This document shows, in pieces, positions 56,421 through 64,000 of a stretch of 64,000 nucleotides of DNA. The DNA is from Helichrysum umbraculigerum. Lineage: Eukaryota; Streptophyta; Magnoliopsida; Asterales; Asteraceae. The stretch covers positions 1,364,001 through 1,428,000 of the forward strand of contig CATIUR010000013.1 in NCBI GenBank assembly GCA_949592205.1. Direction: 5' to 3'. Below the pieces are notes generated by a model. It was not told where the DNA came from, ran no database searches, and saw only the letters and a program-made list of their open reading frames with translations. A program made the position numbers and the translations under genes. The number at the start of each line of letters is the position of its first letter. The stretch's first letter is position 1.

Positions 56421-59326
56421 TCAATGATTATCTTCTTCTTCGCAGAACTTAGAATATTGATCACAATCCATTAGAGATTTTACCTCGTCAGTGTTGCTCA
56501 TCTCCACCTTTATAATCCATCCATTCTCATATGGGCTTCCATTAATCTAAAATCATGAATAACTATAATTATATTAACGGTGCATAGCAAAACAGAAGTC
56601 ATAACATCAATGTTAGTTAGGTTTAGACATCGTTATAGCCGATATTGAATTTCCAGACCAAAAACTGTTATTTCATGAAATGCTATTTATGAAGATTAAC
56701 ATCGCACTACAGTTATAAGGCTAAGTTGGTCGCACGGTCACACCCCTATCTTTCTCTGCCAAAAAGTTGCAGCAGGAGAAAAGAAGAATATGATGTACGA
56801 TGGCCTTATAACTACCTTATCAAGTTACAATTATCAGGATTTATTTAATTTAGTAATGAACGAGGCAAGGGGATACAAACTAACAATAACATAAACATGG
56901 GAAATTTGAACAGACATATGCGGTAACTATATACAGAGTTACCATTAACCAGAAAGATACTATAAAAATAATACTTCAAGCTATTCTAGAAGTACTCTAC
57001 CCATTCACACGAAACTCATAACATTCCCTTTTATTGGAAATCTCTACTGTAATCATACTATTTGCACTTAAGCTATTCATTGTGGTCCACAAATTCTTTT
57101 ATTTTAAAGATTACCAGAATATACAAATTTGATCCCTCATCCCCTCTACCACTGAGTGCAATAATATTGGCCTTTATTTACTTGGGCCCTATTCCTCACG
57201 TGTCGATGATCTTTGGCCCGCTAGTCTTACTTTCTGGCTAAGGACCAAGAATTTTGGACATATTTGCCCTCAATGAGCACCAATCGTATCCTAATCAGAG
57301 TTAAACTACCCATGCCTTCTTTTGGCCACAAAATGAGCCGGGTTAACTGAAAATTTCAGTCACACACTAGTATAAGACCATGCAACTTTCATCTTCGTCA
57401 GTAATTCTCCATCATGCTTGCATAATTACAGATAATTTCAGCGTATTATATCTTAAAAACAGGATCAGCAAGTAAGTGATAAGTGACTTACCAAGCCGGG
57501 TGAGCTGCTGAGTTCTTCATTGACTTCAATGACTTTGCCAGAAACAGGAGAGTTTATATCACTAGTAGCCTTTACACTCTCAATTGCACCAAAACCGCTA
57601 CCTTGGGTTACAGCTGCCCCAATTTCTGGTAACTCAACGTATACTACATCTCCCAAGTGATCCTGGGCATGGTCCGTGATCCCTATGGTTACGGAGTTAC
57701 CCTCGATTTTAGCCCATTCATGTGAGTCCGCATATTTTAGATCCTTCACAACTGGAGAAAGGAGACAACGAAGATTTTAATATCATGATGCGTGATTCAT
57801 ATCTCTACTCCCCAAATTAGACATTAATACAAAAGGCATCAGTTTGTGTGTTTAGCTACCTTTCCTAAAAAATCACTGAACAAATACGCAGTTGGAAGCT
57901 AACACTAGACATAAAGGAAGCACCTTTAAGAGGATTGCAAAAACACCAACCATCATGTTTAAGCAAATTACACTTGGATTGTAGTTAAGAATGTAAACCA
58001 CCATACACAGACATCCAACATGACTGCCTAAGTTAATTATATGATCATGATAATACGTAGCAAAATGGGCAGGTCAGCAGGGTTGAGTAATGAGCAAAAT
58101 GATTTAAAGTTAAAAATGGATCATTTTTAGCACAGTTTGAAATAGGCTGGACCGTTTTGGGTTGACCTGCTAACGCTTTTCTATCATATTTAGAAACATT
58201 TATAAATAATGAATAAAGTATTCATGATTACAAAAAACAATACCATTACAACTATACTCTAAGTCTCTGGATAAGACAACTTTAAGTGACTTACCCCGCC
58301 CTCACTCTGAGAACTTCTTTGATTTGACTCGTCTGATCCGAGTGAGTTAAAACACAACCCACTGAGAAGTAAGTTTGTCGAAATTGTCACCTCAAAATTA
58401 ACATTACTTAGCAAGCTTAGAATACTAGATTACAAAACACACATCCCAAAAGAAACGAATATGCCAATATGCAAGAATGAAGATCATTTACCACGTAAGT
58501 TGTATTAAACTTAAACCCCCTATAACATTCAAAGTGTTAAAGAATGTATACATGCTTAAGTGTTAAAAAAATGTATACATGCTTTTATAGAACGGAAACC
58601 AACTTATAGGAGGATATAACCAGCAACACAAATTGTTGAACTCACTAAAAAGATTCACAACAAGCCATCAATTACCGAATTCCACAAACTTTGCCATTTA
58701 TTGTCACAGCCTCAAATAAAACTTACCATCATCCCTAGGGTTGTACATTATATAATTTCCAGCAGTTCTTGGTACTTCAGTAACTCATTTGATGTTAAAA
58801 GTAAATTCTTTTACTAATTGTGTTTCCATCAATCCCAATTGCAAAGCCGAAAAAAGAGGTTACTCCCGATCCAACCATATTAACGTCCATGGATCATAAC
58901 GAGTTCCCTTTCTCTATTCAAAAAAACATAACCTCTAGATATACAAGACTAGGTGCACAAGCATGGATTTAAAGTTTTAAACCTTGATTGATTCCCTCTA
59001 TCATACAGCACCAAGTAAATTTAATCGATCTGTATATACCTATCTGTATCTGTATATTACATAAAATAAAATCGATAATCAAACAGACCAAAGAAATCAA
59101 CAAAAAGCTTCAAACTTCACTAATTATTATGTACTGATCATACGAAATACTTAAAACCCTATACAAAAGTATCAGATCTTATCAAAACCCTAGATCAAAA
59201 AATTAATAATGATGTAGAAAAGGTGATGGAAGTGGGGTGAATACCAGAAGCAAAACTCCTGTTGAAAGTTGAGATCTTGAGATATGAAGCAGCTTTAGAT
59301 GCCCATAATCTTGATGCCATAGCCAT
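56421..59326 (-). CDS. GDCH: Glycine cleavage system H-protein, mitochondrial
   Basis: Exons on the - strand: 59326-59245, 57751-57492 and 56546-56421, all with GT..AG borders and agreeing phases (1, 0). The product has 155 residues. Residues 1-27 are a Ser/Ala/Arg-rich mitochondrial presequence (MAMASRLWASKAASYLKIS). The mature protein starts around VVKDLKYADSHEWAK. The lipoyl-lysine is K88 in GAIESVKATSDINSP, within exon 2. The end INGSPYENGWIIKV ... FCEEEDNH is typical. H-protein shuttles the aminomethyl group between the P, T and L proteins of glycine decarboxylase in the matrix, an essential step of photorespiration. Length and motifs match the family fully; no defect seen. Introns are 1493 and 945 bp. 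Confidence 0.96.
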
Positions 59327-61751
59327 TTTGGTGGTCTTTTTTTTTTAGTAAATTAAAAGGATTCAGCAACAAATTGCTTCCCCTGCTTCTGCTGCACTAA
59401 CAATAGCGAAGGGTTGGTGTGTTTGTTTAGTGTTAATTTCCCCACTACCGTGTGTATTTTAGGCTTTTAGTGGGTTGGTGTTAGGTCACTTCATCTTAGG
59501 TAATAATGATTTTATAAAAGAGATTAAATACAAACACTCAAATTGTGCTAACCTAAATAATGGGTGTATTTTTTTATATTTAAAGTAAAGTATTTAATGA
59601 TTAACCATTTTTTTCTAGTATATTTTGCTAAGATTTTCTTTGCATATGCTTTAAACACGCATATTAACAAAAATCGTGAGTAGAACCGTTTATAATCTAG
59701 AGATTGTATTTATTGTTAAAAAAAATAAACCCACAGTATATACATACAAATATATACAATTTGATATAAACCACACATAGACTCGAACCCACCGCCTCCT
59801 TTTTAATGAGCTTTTCCGTATATCGCAAAGTCCTTTTTGTTATTATAAATTATAAATTATAAATTATAAATCATTTATTAAAAAACAGTTGTATGTTTAA
59901 ATATACTTCATCCGTCCAATTTAATTGTCCACTTTCAATTTGTACATTATTTAAGAAAAGTACATTTATTACTGTGCAATGAGATTTTATTAATCTCCAC
60001 TTAAATGCTTCTGATTAGATGAAATTGAAAATGAAAAAAAATTATTTTGAGACATCTTAAAAACAAAAAATGGATAATTAAATTCTCTGATGTCTTTTTC
60101 CGTATAAAATTTGTCACCTAACAAACAATCTCTCCCGAATGGTACGGGGGTTGGTGAAGATGCTAAAAGCTAAAACCAATTACATTTGTTGTCATATTTC
60201 ATCCTTTAAGTTTCGTTAATATAGTCGACTCCTCCTTTTACATTATAGAAAGGATTTTGATAACGGAAGTCTTTAAGACTTTCTGTAAAACCTTCGTACA
60301 TGCATTAAATATTGTACTATAACCGTAACATACTTTTTTGTCTCCCCTTGAATTTATTTTGACCTCCCTCGGTTTTAATAAAAGTACAAATCATTTATAC
60401 ATGTCTGAAAGACTTAACAAAAGCCCTAAAGGCTTCCGTTATCAAAACTATTATAAAAATTTACTTATAAAGATAAGAAATATAACAATATTTCATCAAA
60501 GTTTGTCAAATTATTTGTTTCAAAATTGTAAATATAGTATTTTAACTAATATTAGGTGTGAAAAATGTTAAACATTCGGGTCTTGATTTGCTCATATTTA
60601 AAGTGATTTTTTGAAAGCCTATAGTAGTGTGTGTTTGGAGTTCTTGTATGATGTCATGGTATAAATAACCTTAAAAAAAATTTATATGATTTGAAAATAT
60701 TAGGGGGCAGCTGCCCCCCTCTACATCTTGAAAAAAAGAATGATACAGAAAGGACTATTTAACCATTGATCGTGGATAAGAGATTCAAAATAACATTATA
60801 TAATAAAGAAATAAGGTAACTCCTCATACCAAATACTCGTTGGTAACAAAAACACAAGAACAACAACACACCACCAAGTCATGAAGTTGCAAAATTTCAA
60901 GAAATCAATAAAATACTAACATAAAGAGATGTCTCTATATTTCAATTTACCAAAAGTAAATTTAATATATACTTTAAGCACATTATAATTAATCTATTTA
61001 TTTCATAAACATATAGCTCAAAAATAACTACGAAACAAATTGCAACATTTCATGCAATAACACCACTTTCAACCACTAACTTAAACTGACTGGTCAGTGC
61101 GTGTCAACTCAGCGCAACATTAACAATTCCCCAAACTAGCAAACAATTGACTAACACTAACAACTCTGACTAGTCATTTCAATTTTTCGGGCTCCAAATT
61201 ACCACGATACATTTATTTCTATACAATAAATAATAATAATAGTGTTGCTAGCCCACACCACTCGTTCGTTGTCCGTCGCCAAATCGATGCATCAATCGAA
61301 GACTCTGTGCCACTATGGTCGATTTGCATCAGTTGTCAAACTGAAGAAACCGTTGGGACCGATCTAAAAGGCTATATACAAATGCGTGGCATATGTTAAG
61401 CTTACTACAATTTTTACTTTTTTCTATTTTTATAAAAAAAAAATCAATAAGTTAATGTCATGGGAAAAATTCATTTTTAAAAGGTAAACAAAATTAGCAA
61501 CCAACTAATTTTATGATCAGACACTGGCTTTGCACCTCATTGGGTAAAAAAAAAAACAAAACAAAAAAAAACGTTAGTAGTTCAAACTTATAACCAAACA
61601 CCCCTTACTTCTACATCTGTACCTATATACTCCGTATTTAGGGTTCATCAGTTCAGTTCGGAAGTGATGTGTTGGTCCTAGAGTTTTTCTTCCTCTGTCA
61701 CCTTAAAATCCTGTAACACCATCAACATAGCTGCTAAATGTAAACCTAAAG
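59327..61751. other. Intergenic region between two divergent genes
   Basis: Upstream region of both the H-protein gene (-) and the PHD gene (+). It includes the miniature inverted-repeat candidate at 60255-60447 and a 16-bp palindrome GGGGGCAGCTGCCCCC (60703-60718) of unknown origin. No coding exon seen. Confidence 0.5.
60255..60447. mobile_element. Possible miniature inverted-repeat element
   Basis: TTTTGATAACGGAAG (60255-60269) is exactly inverted at 60433-60447, with further partial matches inward (GTCTTTAAGACTTTC against GAAAGACTTAAC and AAAGGCTTCC). 193 bp, AT-rich. No clear target duplication, so the superfamily is not assigned. Confidence 0.45.
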
Positions 61752-63289
61752 ATGATGGAGCCAGTGACCCCTTTACATGAGGTTTAATTTTAATTAATTT
61801 GAATTTATCTGCTTTTTTAGTATTCAAAGTCAACGTTCTTTAACTTTCAAGTTACAAATTTACTTTATTTATATGTTATCTGGATCTTTAATTGGAAATG
61901 TGCCTTGCTAGAGCTTGTGAGGTGTTGTGCTGTTCCTTAATTTGAGAATATAAAAGAGCTTACTTTTGTAAATCGATTCTACTAGAATTGGTCATGTGAA
62001 AAAGATTTAAAATTCCTAAAGTTCTACCCAATTAGGGGTTTAAGGTTTGGATTACATTGTAGGTTACAATATTAGTAACTCCAAGGGACACTTCGGTCTG
62101 TGTTGCCAGTTATCAACGTTGAGAGAATCATTTTAGGTTATATTAAAAACCATACGATGATATTGATTCTGGTTGCATTACATAAATGCTAACTGAATGA
62201 CAATGTTATATGAAAAATAACAAAGATATGATTGTTGGTCTCATTTATTTCATGACAAAGAGAAATGTAGATGCTATAGAATAGAAAGATGAATTGGAGA
62301 GAAGGATATAAATAATTGACCACTAAAAGTTTTCTGACAAAATTCTCCGTGTTACCTTCCAGGAAAGACACAAGTATATAGATCATCTGACAAAATTCTA
62401 AGCATTATATGACAAATGGCGAGTTAAACTTCTGTGGAATGTATCAAATGTTGTTGCCCGTTACCAGTTATGCTAAGATTGCCATGCTTTATATTGTTTC
62501 TATAGGGTTTTGTATGTCAGACATGTGGTGATCAAGGATTCACCAATGCTTTCGTTTATTGTGTCAAGTGTCTGGATGCTGTCATTCACAGGTACGCTCC
62601 GTGTTGGTGTTTTCTTCTATATAAAAATTGGTCACTGATAGTTACTTTATGTCTTTATGTACTGTTGAAGAGTTTGGTAAATGTTCTAGAGGTTTCATAT
62701 TACAGTACTTCGGGAGCATTACAAAAACTTTCTGATAGAATCATCATGCGCAATTAAACATTTTTCGAATTTGTTTTAGCATTGCATTGTGTGATTGTTG
62801 ATCATTCCACTATCAGTCCAACTTTCATAAATTAACTAATAATCATTAAAGTATAACTGAAAAAGAAGAGAAGTCGCATAGCTCCAACACTTACATTTTT
62901 CGTTCTTCAGATACTGCTTAAACGTAATGCCAAAGACAGCCAATGAGCTTGTCATCTGGTATTGTGAACACTGCCAAGTTAGGTCCGCAAGATCTTCTAA
63001 AAACGAAGTTGCAGATTCAGGATATGTAATAGCAAAGAAGAAAGGGAAGGAGAAAGGAGACATTGCTTCTTTACTAACAGGGAAAAAAGAGTCTAATTGT
63101 CAAGATAATATTACAGATCGTGCTCACCATATACCAAAGAAAATCTGTACAAAATCGGAAAAGATTGTAGCTCACTTGTCAGCTAAGGAAAAGGAAGATA
63201 TGATTAGGAATAGGAAAATAAGATTTGAAAAAGAGTGCAGCTTGCTTGCTAGGCTGTTAAGAGAGAGGAAATTATTAGATGAATCTTAA
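61752..63289 (+). CDS. PHD-finger protein of the AIPP2-like group, first exons
   Basis: Exons 61752-61781 (ATG ... CATGAG|GT), 62506-62591 (tatag|GGTTTT ... CACAG|GTACG) and 62911-63289 (ttcag|ATACTG ... TAA). Phases agree (0, 2) and give 164 residues. Residues 10 to about 70 form a plant PHD-like zinc finger: CQTCGDQGF ... YCVKCLDAVIHRYC ... WYCEHC. A lysine-rich region follows. Such proteins (AIPP2/PAIPP2 type) read or bind chromatin factors in the nucleus. The TAA at 63287-63289 may be a nonsense mutation, because the same frame continues with PSQPSVDCEINVQDN and a typical downstream domain lies at 63744. The first exon is inferred from splice phase only. Confidence 0.6.
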
Positions 63290-63743
63290 CCTTCCCAGCC
63301 ATCGGTCGATTGTGAAATTAACGTGCAAGACAACTATTACAGATTAAGAAATTGTGGGTACAATATGGGTGATAGCCAAGTGTTGTTTGCTTCATCCAAG
63401 TCTTGAGAGTTATTGGGATTTGGGAATATTCAAACACTTGATACCAGATTTTTTTTTTTTTTTTTTGCAGTGTAGTCGTACTAACCTTTTGTAATGTTCT
63501 AGTTTAGTTGGTTTCTCAAGATTTTAATTATTGAAGACATCCTTTTTTAGTACAAGATGCATATGATTGAAAACCTGGCACTTTATATAGATGAAGATCT
63601 ACTTGGAACATGATTTTGTATGTAGTACCAACTAATAAGACAAGTAGACAACAAATCAATATGTACGCAAATGAATGTTACTTCAGTTATTTTAGACTTA
63701 TAACATTTCTTATCTTCTCCACATTTGTCGGGAGGAGCTTCAG

Positions 63744-63948
63744 TGTTGTTCGATATGATCAATTTGAAGGAATTGTTGCTCATTTATCAAACAAAGCTTG
63801 TGATAAATTCTTTGAAGAAGCAAATATGCTGCCATCTTTACTTGACCTTGAAATGCACCTCAAAGATCTTTTGTGGCCAATGAGTTTCCAGGAGAGTGGG
63901 CCATCAGATGATAAGATAGCCCTCTACTTTTTTTTCTGGAGATCCAAG
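63744..63948 (+). CDS. AIPP2-type SPOC-like domain exon, gene continues beyond the window
   Basis: Frame RYDQFEGIVAHLSNKACDKF ... LEMHLKDLLWPMSFQ ... SGPSDDKIALYFF, then WRSK|GTAATG. This is the conserved C-terminal domain that follows the PHD finger in plant AIPP2-like proteins (strings such as AHLSNKA, WPxSF and DDxIALYFF). The left border (cttcag|TG) is a guess. It is most likely a later exon of the gene starting at 61752; whether a functional transcript joins them depends on the stop at 63287. Confidence 0.6.
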
Positions 63949-64000
63949 GTAATGCTTATTTATTCCAACTTTTGATTACATATATTGTCATTGTAGCCAA

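Noticed and set aside
60338..60571. 77-codon + strand frame
   Set aside because: AT-driven frame overlapping an inverted-repeat element; no domain.
60703..60718. GGGGGCAGCTGCCCCC palindrome
   Set aside because: Isolated 16-bp palindrome with no terminator or transposon context; left as a note.

Overview
The window is nuclear DNA of a flowering plant. The evidence is introns with GT..AG borders, plant-type LTR retrotransposons of the Ty3/gypsy and Ty1/copia superfamilies, a Helitron, small DNA transposons, and a three-exon gene for the mitochondrial glycine cleavage H-protein. The style of the gag proteins points to a eudicot, most likely Asteraceae; that family call is inference.

Layout. 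(1) 318-15389: one insertion of a non-autonomous gag-only LTR element that has become a tandem array, LTR-internal-LTR-internal-LTR, with a single TTTAT target duplication around the whole. The middle LTR is a mosaic of the outer two, which records an unequal crossover. (2) 15395-18422: a candidate small gene whose TATA box lies about 90 bp from the array, then a CACTA-like miniature element. (3) 18425-30681: an old copia-type gag/LTR fragment split by Tat-lineage element A (18587-27556), which itself holds an inverted solo LTR. (4) 30682-49561: a 5'-truncated Tat element C on the + strand, split by a very young complete Tat element B on the - strand (33882-46418). B carries an internal 1990-bp tandem duplication and, on its opposite strand, an apparently intact three-exon antisense gene. 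(5) 50739-55317: a Helitron with captured exons of ribosomal protein S15a (uS8) and a nested Mutator-like miniature element. (6) 55318-64000: ordinary gene space with the H-protein gene (- strand) and the start of a PHD-finger/AIPP2-like gene (+ strand) running off the window.

The most interesting content is in the Tat family (A, B, C). A and B share a UAG stop at the protease/reverse-transcriptase border in a tobamovirus-like CAR-YYA readthrough context. The 3' regions are chains of short hairpins with constant loops and covarying stems, and the exceptions are mostly G.U pairs on the element's sense strand. A conserved inverted repeat abuts the polypurine tract. The antisense gene encodes a coiled-coil protein with a basic, nuclear-localisation-like patch. 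GGATCC is scattered through LTR, coding and non-coding parts far above chance. All counts and comparisons were made by eye; no searches or folding were run.
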